From positions 2,034,501 to 2,098,500 of the forward strand of contig NZ_JAOQNG010000001.1 of assembly GCF_025961225.1 (NCBI RefSeq): 64,000 nt of DNA, read 5' to 3'. The notes beneath the pieces are model-generated. The model was not told where the DNA came from, ran no database searches, and worked only from the letters and a program-made list of their open reading frames with translations. Within the stretch, counting starts at the first letter, position 1. Each line of letters begins with the position of its first letter. This document shows, piece by piece, positions 34,405 through 44,680 of the stretch. The position numbers were made by a program, and so were the translations under genes. The DNA comes from Azospirillum canadense. GTDB lineage: Bacteria; Pseudomonadota; Alphaproteobacteria; Azospirillales; Azospirillaceae.

Positions 34405-34428
34405 GTCGCAGCCGAAACCGGTTGCGAC
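34405..34428 (-). terminator. Possible terminator of alaS
   Basis: Arms gtcgcagccg (34405-34414) and cggttgcgac (34419-34428) pair with one wobble. Reading leftward from alaS the stem is followed by CTCTTGTG, a weak T-tract. It lies 23 bp after the alaS stop and before the hemerythrin start. Confidence 0.5.
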
Positions 34429-34450
34429 ACGACGTAGCAGGGAATTGCGC

Positions 34451-37120
34451 TTACGACGCAACTTTCGACGCGACGGCCTTTTCGATCGCATCGACCGCCG
34501 CAGGCGCCAGCGACGCGTCCGGGCCGCCGGCCTGGGCCATGTCCGGACGGCCGCCGCCGCCCTTCCCGCCCAGGGCCTCCGCACCCACGCGGACGAGATC
34601 GACCGCGCTGAACTTGGCCGTCAGGTCGTCGGTGACGCCGACGACGATGGAGGCCTTGCCCTCGTTGGAGGCGATCAGCACGACGACGCCGGAACCGACC
34701 TGCTTCTTCAGCTCGTCGGCCATCGGCTTCAGGTCCTTGGCCGGCAGGCCGTCCACGACGCGCGCGGCATACTTCACGCCGGCGATGTCCTTCGCCTCGC
34801 CGCCGCCGTCTGCCTTCGCACCGCCGCCCATGGCGACCTGACGGCGCAGTTCGGCCAGCTCGCGTTCCATCTTCTTGCGCTCGTCCACCAGGGCGGCGAG
34901 GCGGGTCGGGACCTCCTCCGGACGGACCTTCAGGACGGAGGCCGCCTCGGTCAGCAGGTGGTCGCGCTCCGACAGCCAAGCCTTGGCGCCAGTGCCGGTC
35001 AGCGCCTCGATGCGGCGCACGCCGGCCGCCACTGCGCCCTCGGCGACGATCTTCAGCAGGCCGATGTCGCCGGTGCGACGAACGTGGGTGCCGCCGCACA
35101 GCTCGATGGAATAGTCGCGGTCAAGCTCGCCGTGCGGGCCGCCCATGGAGACGACACGCACCTCGTCGCCGTACTTCTCGCCGAACAGGGCCATGGCGCC
35201 CATCTGGCGCGCCTCGTCCGGGGACATCAGGCGGGTGACCACCTCGCTGTTGGCGAGGATGCGGCGGTTGACCTCGTTCTCCACCGCGGCGATGTCGTCC
35301 TGGGTCAGGCCGACCGGCTGGCTGATGTCGAAGCGCAGCCGCTCCGACGAGACCAGCGAGCCCTTCTGCGTGACGTGCTCGCCCAGGCGATGGCGAAGCG
35401 CCTCGTGCAGCAGGTGGGTGGCGGAGTGGTTGGCGCGGATGGCCGAGCGGCGCTCCGTGTCCACGCGCAGTTCCACCATGTCGCCGACCTTCAGCGTGCC
35501 CTTGGTGACCGTGCCGATGTGGGCCCAGACGGCACCCAGCTTCTTCTGGGTGTCGGCGACCGCGAACTCGGTGCCCTCGGCGGAGAAGATCACGCCGGAG
35601 TCGCCGACCTGACCGCCCGACTCGCCGTAGAAGGGGGTCTGGTTCACGATAACCATGACCTCGTCGCCGAGCGCCGCCTGCTCCACGCGAGCGCCGCCCT
35701 TGACGATGGCGGTCACCTTGCCCTCGGCGACCTCGGTGTCGTAGCCGAAGAACTCCGTGGCGCCGAGCTCGTCCTTCAGCTCGTACCACAGCGTCTCGGT
35801 CGCCGCCTCGCCCGAGCCGGCCCAGGACTCGCGGGCCTTGCGGCGCTGCTCGTCCATGGCGGCCTTAAAGCCGTCCTCGTCCACCGGGCGGCCCTGGGTG
35901 CGCAGCACGTCCTGCGTCAGGTCCAGCGGGAAACCGTAGGTGTCGTACAGCTTGAAGGCAACGTCGCCGGGCAGCGGCTGGCCCTCGCCCAGGCGGCCGA
36001 CCTCGTCCTCCAGCAGGCGCAGGCCGCGCTCCAGCGTCTGCTTGAAGCGGGTCTCCTCCAGCTTCAGCGTCTCGACGATCAGCGCGCGGGCGCGGTTCAG
36101 CTCCGGATAGGCGTCGCCCATCTGCTGGATCAGCGCCGGGACGAGGCGGTGCATCAACGGCTCGCGCGCGCCGATCATGTGGGCGTGGCGCATGGCGCGG
36201 CGCATGATGCGGCGCAGCACGTAGCCGCGGCCCTCGTTCGACGGCAGGACGCCGTCGGCGATCAGGAAGGAGCAGGAGCGCAGGTGGTCGGCGATGACCC
36301 GGTGCGACACGGCGTGCGCGCCGTCCGGCGACGTGCCGGTGCCCTCCGCCGAGGCCATGATCAGGGCGCGCATCAGGTCGATGTCGTAGTTGTCGTGCTT
36401 GCCCTGCAGCACGGCCGCCAGACGCTCCAGCCCCATGCCGGTGTCGATGGACGGCTTGGGCAGCGCGATCAGGTCGTTCGGCCCGCGCTGCTCATACTGC
36501 ATGAACACGAGATTCCAGATCTCGATGAAGCGGTCGCCGTCCTGGTCGGGCGAGCCCGGAGGACCGCCGGCGATGTGCGGGCCGTGGTCGAAGAAGATCT
36601 CCGAGCAGGGACCGCAGGGGCCGGTGTCGCCCATGCGCCAGAAATTGTCGTCGGTCGGGATGCGGATGATCTTGTCGTCCGACAGGCCAGCGACCTTGCG
36701 CCAGATGCCCGCGGCCTCCTCGTCGGAGGTGTGGACGGTGACCAGCAGCTTGTCGGCCGGAAGCCCGAACTCCTTGGTGACGAGGTTCCAGGCGAACGCG
36801 ATGGCGTCGTCCTTGAAGTAGTCGCCGAACGAGAAGTTGCCGAGCATCTCGAAAAAGGTGTGGTGGCGCGCCGTGTAGCCGACGTTGTCCAGGTCGTTGT
36901 GCTTGCCGCCCGCGCGCACGCACTTCTGCGAGGTGGTGGCACGCTTGTAAGGTCGCGGCTCCGCGCCGGTGAAGACGTTCTTGAACTGCACCATGCCGGC
37001 GTTCGTGAACATCAGCGTCGGGTCGTTGCGCGGAACCAGCGGCGACGACTCCACGATCTGGTGGCCGTTCTTCGCGAAATAGTCCAGGAACGTGCGGCGG
37101 ATGTCGTTGGCGGTCTTCAT
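34451..37120 (-). CDS. alaS: Alanyl-tRNA synthetase
   Basis: Class II synthetase that charges tRNA-Ala in the cytosol. The 889-residue protein begins [20 protein letters not shown] with motif 1 and [19 protein letters not shown], shows motif 2 [19 protein letters not shown] and motif 3 region [11 protein letters not shown], and carries the editing domain zinc motifs [12 protein letters not shown] and [12 protein letters not shown], followed by the C-Ala domain ending in [16 protein letters not shown]. Length is normal. ATG at 37120. It stands divergent from a 24-codon peptide gene with 255 bp between. Confidence 0.98.
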   Translation of the reverse strand: MKTANDIRRTFLDYFAKNGHQIVESSPLVPRNDPTLMFTNAGMVQFKNVFTGAEPRPYKRATTSQKCVRAGGKHNDLDNVGYTARHHTFFEMLGNFSFGDYFKDDAIAFAWNLVTKEFGLPADKLLVTVHTSDEEAAGIWRKVAGLSDDKIIRIPTDDNFWRMGDTGPCGPCSEIFFDHGPHIAGGPPGSPDQDGDRFIEIWNLVFMQYEQRGPNDLIALPKPSIDTGMGLERLAAVLQGKHDNYDIDLMRALIMASAEGTGTSPDGAHAVSHRVIADHLRSCSFLIADGVLPSNEGRGYVLRRIMRRAMRHAHMIGAREPLMHRLVPALIQQMGDAYPELNRARALIVETLKLEETRFKQTLERGLRLLEDEVGRLGEGQPLPGDVAFKLYDTYGFPLDLTQDVLRTQGRPVDEDGFKAAMDEQRRKARESWAGSGEAATETLWYELKDELGATEFFGYDTEVAEGKVTAIVKGGARVEQAALGDEVMVIVNQTPFYGESGGQVGDSGVIFSAEGTEFAVADTQKKLGAVWAHIGTVTKGTLKVGDMVELRVDTERRSAIRANHSATHLLHEALRHRLGEHVTQKGSLVSSERLRFDISQPVGLTQDDIAAVENEVNRRILANSEVVTRLMSPDEARQMGAMALFGEKYGDEVRVVSMGGPHGELDRDYSIELCGGTHVRRTGDIGLLKIVAEGAVAAGVRRIEALTGTGAKAWLSERDHLLTEAASVLKVRPEEVPTRLAALVDERKKMERELAELRRQVAMGGGAKADGGGEAKDIAGVKYAARVVDGLPAKDLKPMADELKKQVGSGVVVLIASNEGKASIVVGVTDDLTAKFSAVDLVRVGAEALGGKGGGGRPDMAQAGGPDASLAPAAVDAIEKAVASKVAS

Positions 37121-37326
37121 AAGCGTGTCCAGGCTCCGGCTACGGTCGGCAACAGTCGGCGGCGCGGCCTTGTTCGCGGCCGAAACGTGCTTTTAGCGTG
37201 ACTTGGTGTGGCTGTCCACAGACTGCCAGCGTCGCGGGCATCGCGATGCGGCGCCGCGGGCCAGCCAACGCGGCGTCAGGTCGCGTCGACAGGACGCAGT
37301 GTTCTTGCTTCATCGGCGGCGCGGAC

Positions 37327-37350
37327 GGGCGGTGGAATAGGCCACCGCCC
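37327..37350 (+). other. Leader hairpin just upstream of the 24-codon gene
   Basis: gggcggtgg (37327-37335) and ccaccgccc (37342-37350) form nine perfect pairs; gcggcg (37316-37321) and cgccgc (37351-37356) extend it after a bulge. The stem ends five bases before the ribosome-binding site aggagg (37362-37367), so it may control translation. Confidence 0.7.
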
Positions 37351-37375
37351 CGCCGCTCATTAGGAGGCTCGTAGG

Positions 37376-37450
37376 ATGAAACGGATCCTCGAACTCCTGA
37401 TCCTGCTGTTGACGGCGATCAAGCTCGCGCTTGACCTCCTGAACCGCTAG
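37376..37450 (+). CDS. 24-residue hydrophobic peptide, candidate type I toxin or small membrane protein
   Basis: ATG at 37376 opens a 24-codon frame ending in TAG. The product starts MKRILELLILLLTAIK and ends LALDLLNR. A near-perfect ribosome-binding site (TAGGAGG at 37361-37367) stands eight bases upstream. The peptide is one amphipathic hydrophobic helix with a basic start; polar residues E6, T13, D20 and K16, N23 fall on one helical face with seven-residue spacing, a pattern like TisB-type membrane toxins. A stable hairpin precedes the ribosome-binding site. I know of no homologue. Alternative: a small regulatory membrane peptide. No antisense RNA promoter could be assigned. Confidence 0.65.
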   Translation: MKRILELLILLLTAIKLALDLLNR

Positions 37451-38088
37451 GACCGGGCCGGCGGGCGGGTGCAGGAACATCCGTCCGCCACGCCTGAATA
37501 TAGGGTTATTCGCGGGTTCGGGCAAGATGGCCCAGCCCATGTGCGGCAGGGCGACATATGGCCAGTGCGGCCGCCGGCGCGAACGGCCGCCGATGCATGA
37601 TTGACGGCATCATTCTTAAGAACAAATTGGACGAAAGAGTCATTGGTGCGCTTTTTCGAATATTGCGCCGCAGCTCTATCAATATCAATGGCTTATCATA
37701 ACGACTCGGCGGCATTGTTCTTCCGTATAATACTGACATGTTGAGGAAGCCAATTTATAGACAACATCACTTATTTGCAATGGTTTGACCGTTGTACTTT
37801 CGTACAGAGCCTCTCCCCGAGGCCGCACAACACGGACATCACCCCCTTTCATGATCTCCGTTGAGGAGGCGCATTTTTCGCAATTGCGGCAAGAGACTTG
37901 CCGTGCGCGCACAATTTTCCGAACGAAAGTACCATTGTTTCCTAATACCCAAACGATCGTATTAGTCCGCCGCACAAGCAGGCGATGGGTCAATTGTTGC
38001 GGCCGGCATCTCTGTAGTGAATTCCGGCGCGCGGATGGCCCCTCCTGGACTTCCGGGGACGACGTTTTATAAAGGAAAGACAAAAGCG
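37451..38088. other. AT-rich intergenic region upstream of the outer-membrane protein gene
   Basis: About 640 bp, clearly richer in A and T than the average here, especially 37610-37990. It contains a TATAAT at 37726-37731 without a matching -35, and a dyad tgtac-tttc-gtaca at 37795-37808. It probably carries the promoter and regulatory sites of the rightward gene at 38089. Short frames on both strands lack ribosome-binding sites and were not accepted. Confidence 0.55.
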
Positions 38089-38946
38089 ATGCTGAATGAT
38101 CCTGGCTCGAAGCTGCGCAAATCCATTGGTTCCCTGGCCCTCAAAGGCGGCGTCGCGGCGGCGGCCTGTGTGACGGCGCTGTGTGTGACGGCGGCTTCGC
38201 CGGCCTTGGCGGGTTCGGTGACCCAGCCGGGCGAGACCGTCGGCCTCGCGGTCGGTGCTCCGCTGCCGGAAGGCATCTATTTCGTCGACACCTTCGATTG
38301 GGGCGTACGCGAGGGGCAGAACGGCGCTCCCGACACGACGCTGGCCGTCAACATTCCGGTGGTCGCCTGGTCGACGCCGGCCAAGGTGCTGGGCGGCCGC
38401 GTCCAACTGCTGGCCGCCCTGCCCGCTCTTGCCGTCGGCGTCCAGGACAGCAACTTCACAAGCGGCATCTACAACCCGCTCCTGGCCGGGCAGCTGGCCT
38501 GGGACCTGGGGAACGGCCTCGGCGTCAGCTACCTGCTGGGCGTCTATTTGCCGGTGGGCAACAAGCTGGGCTTTGACTCGACCTCGATCAACCAGCGTGT
38601 CGGCATCAGCTACACCGCCGACGACTGGAACCTGACCGCCAACACGATCTACGGCATCCACACCCGTTCGGCGTCGCGGACGATCAACCCGGACTTCCTG
38701 AACCTCGACGTGACCGCCACGAAGAATTTCGGCAAGTGGACGGTCGGCCCCGTCGGCTTCGCCTCCTGGGACCTGAACAAGCCGACCTCCACCTACAAGA
38801 AGCAGGAGCAGGTCGCGCTGGGCGCCCTGGTCGGCTACAACTTTGAAAAGGTGATCCTGCAGGGCTACCTGACCCGCACGGTCCACGAAGAAAACTACGG
38901 CGGCACCGACACCCGCGCCTGGGGCCGCCTGATCGTTCCGTTCTGA
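38089..38946 (+). CDS. Outer-membrane beta-barrel protein (SphA / phenol MetA-degradation family-like)
   Basis: A 285-residue exported protein. A signal peptide with a long n-region ends near ASPALAGS; the rest is made of alternating amphipathic strands: GLAVGAPLPEGIYFVDTFDW, QLAWDLGNGLGVSYLLGVYL, GISYTADDWNLTANTIYGIH, and the C terminus RAWGRLIVPF ends in Phe as outer-membrane barrels do. The pattern fits the transporter family first seen in phenol-degradation operons. ATG at 38089 follows AAAGGA. It has a long AT-rich upstream region and is followed by the recA terminator on the opposite strand. Confidence 0.85.
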   Translation: MLNDPGSKLRKSIGSLALKGGVAAAACVTALCVTAASPALAGSVTQPGETVGLAVGAPLPEGIYFVDTFDWGVREGQNGAPDTTLAVNIPVVAWSTPAKVLGGRVQLLAALPALAVGVQDSNFTSGIYNPLLAGQLAWDLGNGLGVSYLLGVYLPVGNKLGFDSTSINQRVGISYTADDWNLTANTIYGIHTRSASRTINPDFLNLDVTATKNFGKWTVGPVGFASWDLNKPTSTYKKQEQVALGALVGYNFEKVILQGYLTRTVHEENYGGTDTRAWGRLIVPF

Positions 38947-39001
38947 TCACGTATGAAACGCGCCGGGGCGGAGCCATCCCTCCGTCTCGACGCCAAAGAA
39001 A

Positions 39002-39033
39002 AAGCCCCTTCCCGGCAGACCGGGAAGGGGCTT
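39002..39033 (-). terminator. Intrinsic terminator of recA
   Basis: aagccccttcccgg (39002-39015) pairs with ccgggaaggggctt (39020-39033) over 14 perfect pairs, loop CAGA. Reading leftward from recA, the stem is followed by TTTTTCTTT. It may also stop the convergent outer-membrane protein transcript. Confidence 0.92.
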
Positions 39034-39060
39034 CGTTCGTCAGCGCACAAGCGCCGCGGC

Positions 39061-40140
<1,080 letters not shown>

Positions 40141-40238
40141 GCCCGTCCCCCCTTGTTAGATCACATCTACGGCCCTGGGCCAACGGTCTTGCTATGACGT
40201 GCAATGTACCAGTTCCGTTCTCATCGGCAAAGGCTAAA

Positions 40239-40253
40239 GTTCATCAAACGTTC
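40239..40253 (-). promoter_or_regulatory. LexA (SOS) box of recA
   Basis: GTTC-atcaaac-GTTC exactly fits the alphaproteobacterial LexA operator GTTC-N7-GTTC. It is the only such match I noticed upstream of a gene in the window. Confidence 0.88.
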
Positions 40254-40374
40254 TCATTTCGGCGATTATGCCGAAGGTGCTAGGCGGCTGGCGCGGCGTT
40301 GATGCCCGCACCATGTCCGGCCCGTTCGCGCCTGTCCGCAAGACGGGCTACGGAACGGGTTCGGAGAGGTTTCG

Positions 40375-40887
40375 ATGAAGGTTGAACGGTCCACCCTCGA
40401 CCGCATGATCGACCGGCTGACGACCCAGCGCACGGCGCTGGGGTGGGCGGCGGGATGCGTCGAAGGGACCCATGGTATGGTGATGGAGATCGGCCTCGGC
40501 AAGGGTCGGACCTACGATCATTTGCGCCGCCTGTTCCCGCCCCGGGACATCCTGGTGTTCGACATGTGGGCGCGCGTCCCGTCCGACCTCCGGCCCGACG
40601 AGGACCGGCTGTTTCTCGGCGACTTTCGCGAGACCCTGCCCGCGGCGGCGGAGCGGTTCCGAGGCACGGTGCGGCTGGCGCACGCCGACATCGGCAGCGC
40701 GAAGGAGGAGGACGAGGACGGCATCCGCGCCTGGATCGGCGGGCTGATCGAGCCGTTCCTGGCCCCGGGCGCGCTGGTGCTGTCCGACCGCGGCATCGGC
40801 ACGGGCCGCGCCGGCTGGGAGCCGGTCGCGGTGCCGGGGACGGAGGTTTGGCCGTACCACGCGTGGCGGGTGTCGTCGGCCGCGTAA
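40375..40887 (+). CDS. Class I SAM-dependent methyltransferase-like protein
   Basis: A 170-residue protein. THGMVMEIGLGKGRTYDHLR is a SAM-binding motif I (E-x-G-x-G-x-G), and PRDILVFDMWARVP is motif II with the acidic residue after strand 2; RLAHADIGSAKEEDEDG gives strand 4 with D-I. The fold is short and lacks a clear target-recognition region, so the substrate is unknown. ATG at 40375 follows GGAGAGG. Divergent from recA, convergent with cckA. Confidence 0.85.
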   Translation: MKVERSTLDRMIDRLTTQRTALGWAAGCVEGTHGMVMEIGLGKGRTYDHLRRLFPPRDILVFDMWARVPSDLRPDEDRLFLGDFRETLPAAAERFRGTVRLAHADIGSAKEEDEDGIRAWIGGLIEPFLAPGALVLSDRGIGTGRAGWEPVAVPGTEVWPYHAWRVSSAA

Positions 40888-40896
40888 TTCGGCCAA

Positions 40897-43479
40897 CTAT
40901 TTCCCTTCCCGCATGACCTCCTTCACTTTGGAAGCCAGCTGTTTCAGGGAGAAGGGCTTGGGCAGGAAGTGGGCGACCTCGACACCGTCGATCTCGCCCA
41001 GGCGGTCCTCGGCGTAGCCGGAGATGAAGATCACGCGCATGTCCGCGCGCTTCTGCCGCACGTGGCGGGCCAGCGTCGGGCCGTCCATCTGCGGCATCAC
41101 CACGTCGGTGATCAGCAGGTCGATGCCGGTGCCATCCGCCCCGATCTGCTGGAGCGCGGCCTCGCCGTTCTTGGCTTCCAGCACCTGATAGCCCTTGTTG
41201 CGCAGCGCACGGGCGGAGAAGACGCGCACCGCGTCCTCGTCTTCCACCAGCAGGATGGTGCCGGAGCCGGTCAGGTCGCTGCCGCGGCGCTCGCGCGGCT
41301 CGCCCTGGTCCGGCCGCTTCGCCTCGCCCTGGTGGCGCGGCAGCAGGATGGTGAAGGTCGTCCCCTCGCCCACCACCGACTCCACCAGCACGAACCCGCC
41401 GGTCTGCCGCACGATGCCGTAGACGGTGGACAGCCCCAGGCCGGTTCCCGACCCGACCTCCTTGGTCGAGAAGAAGGGCTCGAAGATGCGCTGCAGGTTC
41501 TCCTTCGGGATGCCGCAGCCGGTGTCGATGACCTCGATGGAGACGTAGTCGCCGGCCGGGATCGTTTCGTGCTCGCGGCGCAGCGGCTGGTCGACCGTGT
41601 GATTGGAGGTGACGATGGTCAGCCGCCCGCCGCCGGCCATGGCGTCGCGCGCGTTGACCACGAGGTTGATGATCACCTGCTCCAGCTGGTTCTGGTCCAC
41701 CTTCACGAAGCCGATGTCGCGGCCGTGGAGCATCTTCAGCTCGATGTTCTCGCCGATCAGGCGGCGCATCAGGTTCGCCAGCTCCGCCAGCACGTCGGTG
41801 ACGCTGAGGATGCGCGGCTGGAGCGTCTGCTGCCGCGAGAAGGCCAGCAGCTGCCGCACGAGGTTGGCGGCGCGGTTGGCGTTCTGCTTGATCTGCATGA
41901 TGTCGCTGAAGGACTGGTCGCCCGGCTTGTGCCGCAGCAGCAGCAGGTCGCAGAAACCGATCATCGCGGTCAGCAGGTTGTTGAAGTCGTGCGCCACGCC
42001 GCCGGCCAGCTGGCCCACCGCCTGCATCTTCTGCGACTGGGCGAACTGCGCCTCCAGCCCCTTGCGCTCCGTCATGTCAATGAAGTGGAGCATGAGGTCG
42101 GCGCCGCCCCCATCACTGCCCGCGCCGCCGCCCACGCCACCAACCCCGCCGGCGCGGCTGTCGAGCCGCCGCGCGTAGAGCTGGGCCACGAGGTCGCGCC
42201 CGCCGGACAGGCGCACCTCCAGCGGGGTCGCCGGGTCCGCCCCGCCCTGCACCGCCGACAGCCGCTCGGCCACCGTCACGCGCTCCGTCGGCACGAACAG
42301 GTCGGTGATCGGCCGGCCGATGACGCTGCCCGCGTCGGTGCCGATCAGCGCCAGGAAGGCCTGATTGCATTCCGCCAGCCGCCCGCCGTCGTCGACGCGG
42401 GCGATGCCGATGGGCGCGTCCTCGAAGAAGCGCTGGAAACGCTGTTCGGACAGGCGCAGGGCCTCCTGCCACTCGCGCTCCGGAGTCAGGTCGCGCACGA
42501 CGGAACGGGTGTGCACCGAGCGCCCGTCGTCCCCGACCACCACCGTCTGTGCCACCGAGGCCTGGAAGCGCCGCCCCTGGAGCCCGCGCATGGTAACGTC
42601 GCCGCGCTGCTCAAGCCCGCCGCCCTCCAGCAGGTCGTAGGGGGCCGAATTGGCGGTGGCGGGCGGGTTCGCCAGCACGTCGTGCAGCCGGCGCCCGCCC
42701 CCAATCCCCCCATCCACGAGGTCGCCCGGCGTGCAGCCCAGCCACTTCGCCAGGGTGGCGTTCACCAGCAGGAAATGGCCGTCCTGGTCCACCGAGAAGA
42801 AGCCGATCGGCGCGTTGTCCATGAAGTCGGCGAGCTTCGTCTGCTCGCGCTGCATGACCTGCTCCAGTTCGCGCCGGGCGGTGATGTCCTCCACGCGCCA
42901 AAGGATGGCGCCGGGATGGCCGTCGATCGGCTGCGCCTGGACGCGCCGCCACTCCACCCCCTGCCCCTCGGTGGGAACCGGAAGCTCCACCGTCCCGGCC
43001 GCCCCGCCGCGTACGCGGTCGAGCAGGCGCCGGAACTCGCCCGCGCTGTCGGCGTCGGCGGCGAACTGGCGTTCCAGCGCGTGGATCGGAGATTCGTCCT
43101 CGGTCCAGCCGGTCAGCCGCCGGAAGGCGGCGTTCACGAAGACCGCGCGCCCGTTGCCGTCGCAGACGAACTGGCCCGCCGGCACGCCCTCCAGCGCGCC
43201 GCCCAGCAGCGAGCCGATGTGGGACAGCCGCTGCCGCGCGCGGCCGAGCCGCAGGGCGAGCCCCGCGATGCCCAGCGCCGCGAGCACCACGCCCGCCCAG
43301 CCGATCGGATCGTGGTCGAGCACCAGCCCGGCGCCCATGGCCGCGAGGCCGGCGAGGATGAGAACCGCCAGCGCGGCCGTCGCAAGCACCCCGCCGGAGC
43401 GTTCCGGCGTATGGCCCGCCCATTCGGCGGGGCTTTCGACGCGGGTGCCGTCGAGGAAGGAAGAGGATGCGTCGTCCAC
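40897..43479 (-). CDS. cckA: Cell-cycle hybrid histidine kinase CckA
   Basis: Phosphorelay kinase/phosphatase that controls CtrA through ChpT. The 860-residue protein has two N-terminal membrane helices (LATAALAVLILAGLAAMGAG and a following one), three PAS domains (e.g. QREQTKLADFMDNAPIGFFS), a HisKA domain with the phospho-His at about residue 497 in GGVAHDFNNLLTAMIGF, an ATPase domain (LEQVIINLVVNARDAM, DTGCGIP, GTGLGLSTVYG) and a C-terminal receiver with Asp at about 792 in LLITDVVMPQMDG. I chose GTG 43479, which has GGAG five bases upstream; GTG 43518 is possible. It follows flhB and is linked to the flagellar cluster, as in related bacteria. Confidence 0.94.
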   Translation of the reverse strand: MDDASSSFLDGTRVESPAEWAGHTPERSGGVLATAALAVLILAGLAAMGAGLVLDHDPIGWAGVVLAALGIAGLALRLGRARQRLSHIGSLLGGALEGVPAGQFVCDGNGRAVFVNAAFRRLTGWTEDESPIHALERQFAADADSAGEFRRLLDRVRGGAAGTVELPVPTEGQGVEWRRVQAQPIDGHPGAILWRVEDITARRELEQVMQREQTKLADFMDNAPIGFFSVDQDGHFLLVNATLAKWLGCTPGDLVDGGIGGGRRLHDVLANPPATANSAPYDLLEGGGLEQRGDVTMRGLQGRRFQASVAQTVVVGDDGRSVHTRSVVRDLTPEREWQEALRLSEQRFQRFFEDAPIGIARVDDGGRLAECNQAFLALIGTDAGSVIGRPITDLFVPTERVTVAERLSAVQGGADPATPLEVRLSGGRDLVAQLYARRLDSRAGGVGGVGGGAGSDGGGADLMLHFIDMTERKGLEAQFAQSQKMQAVGQLAGGVAHDFNNLLTAMIGFCDLLLLRHKPGDQSFSDIMQIKQNANRAANLVRQLLAFSRQQTLQPRILSVTDVLAELANLMRRLIGENIELKMLHGRDIGFVKVDQNQLEQVIINLVVNARDAMAGGGRLTIVTSNHTVDQPLRREHETIPAGDYVSIEVIDTGCGIPKENLQRIFEPFFSTKEVGSGTGLGLSTVYGIVRQTGGFVLVESVVGEGTTFTILLPRHQGEAKRPDQGEPRERRGSDLTGSGTILLVEDEDAVRVFSARALRNKGYQVLEAKNGEAALQQIGADGTGIDLLITDVVMPQMDGPTLARHVRQKRADMRVIFISGYAEDRLGEIDGVEVAHFLPKPFSLKQLASKVKEVMREGK

Positions 43480-43587
43480 CAAAGCTCCGGGTCTGCCGTT
43501 CGCCACAAACGGGGCCACAAAATGGGGAAAGCCTGGCCGGATCGATCCGGTGCGGCTCCCGCCGTTTTGAAAGGCCGCCGGCCGCCG

Positions 43588-44664
43588 TCAGTTCCGGACC
43601 GAACGCCCTTTCAGCTTGAAAACATAGGTAATGACTTCCGCCACCGCGCGATAGTGCTCGGACGGAACCTCCTCGTCGATATCGCATGCGGCATAGAGCG
43701 CACGGGCGAGCGGGGGGTTCTCCATCACCGGAACGTCATTCTCCTTGGCGATTTCGCGGATCCGGAAGGCGACGGCGTCGGCGCCCTTGGCCACGACCAT
43801 CGGCGCGGACATGGCCGAGGAGTCGTATTTCAGCGCGACGGCGAAGTGGGTCGGGTTGGTGACCACCACGTCCGCGGTGGGCACGGCGGCCATCATGCGC
43901 TTGCGGGCGCGCTCCATGCGGATCTGGCGGATGCGCCCCTTGACCTGGGGATCGCCTTCGGCGTTCTTGTGCTCGTCCTTCACCTCCTGCTTGGTCATCC
44001 GCATCTTCTTGTTGTAGTTGAAGCGTTGCCAGAAGACATCGGCGCCGGCCAGCACGGTCAGGACCGACAGTACGCCCACGATCAGGCGGAAGGCGAGGCT
44101 GTCCATCTCGCGCAGCAGCAGCATCATATCGATGCCGATGAAATGCTCGATGCCGCTCATCATCGGATGGAGGGCCATGTAGGCCACGCCGCCGACCACC
44201 GCGAGCTTCGCCATGCTCTTCAGCAGCTCGACGCCCTTCTGGGCGCTGACCATGCTCATCAGGCCGGGAAGCGGGTTCAGCTTGCCGAACTTGGGCGAGA
44301 TCAGGCCCCAGGAGACGTGGAAGCCCTTCTGGAAGATGGTCGCGGCGATGCCGGCGGCGCCCAGCAGCAGGATGGGCAGCCACAGCGCCCACAGCGCGTC
44401 TTTCAGGACCCGGATCAGGAGAAGCCCGACGGAAGCCTGGTCCATGGGGAACTGGTCGACGTTCTCGAAATAGTAGGACAGGCGCGGCACCATCCCCTTC
44501 AACGTCTTCGGCAGGAATGACGTCAGCAGGACGAGCATGGTGGCGACCAGAAGCCAATTCCCGACCTCCGGCGACATCGGCCACTGGCCTTCCTCGTGGG
44601 CCTTGTCGAGCTTCTTCTGTGTCGGGTCTTCCGTTTTGGAAGCGTCATCCGCGTCTTCGGACAC
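43588..44664 (-). CDS. flhB: Flagellar type III export switch protein FlhB
   Basis: Membrane component of the flagellar export gate that switches substrate class after autocleavage. The 358-residue protein has four membrane helices, the cytosolic linker with KKMRMTKQEVKDEHKNAEGD, and the self-cleaving NPTH motif at residues 270-273 (VVVTNPTHFAVALKYD). The GTG start at 44664 gives MSEDADDASKTEDPTQKKLD, the usual FlhB N terminus. It follows fliR by 16 bp in the flgB-flgC-fliE-fliQ-fliR-flhB cluster. Confidence 0.97.
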   Translation of the reverse strand: MSEDADDASKTEDPTQKKLDKAHEEGQWPMSPEVGNWLLVATMLVLLTSFLPKTLKGMVPRLSYYFENVDQFPMDQASVGLLLIRVLKDALWALWLPILLLGAAGIAATIFQKGFHVSWGLISPKFGKLNPLPGLMSMVSAQKGVELLKSMAKLAVVGGVAYMALHPMMSGIEHFIGIDMMLLLREMDSLAFRLIVGVLSVLTVLAGADVFWQRFNYNKKMRMTKQEVKDEHKNAEGDPQVKGRIRQIRMERARKRMMAAVPTADVVVTNPTHFAVALKYDSSAMSAPMVVAKGADAVAFRIREIAKENDVPVMENPPLARALYAACDIDEEVPSEHYRAVAEVITYVFKLKGRSVRN

Positions 44665-44680
44665 CGGCGTTTCCCCGCGG

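Noticed and set aside
34379..37201. Long open frame antisense to alaS
   Set aside because: AlaS is unmistakable on the other strand; the antisense product has no domain pattern.
37726..37731. TATAAT promoter element
   Set aside because: No -35 element at a suitable distance on the plus strand, so not listed as a promoter.
37685..38083. 132-codon minus-strand frame upstream of the outer-membrane protein gene
   Set aside because: Despite a C-x2-C-x2-C-like stretch it has no ribosome-binding site and occupies what looks like a regulatory region.
40969..44520. Very long open frame antisense to cckA and flhB
   Set aside because: Its product is a His/Arg/Gly/Val-rich low-complexity translation; it covers two clear genes and results from GC bias at third codon positions.
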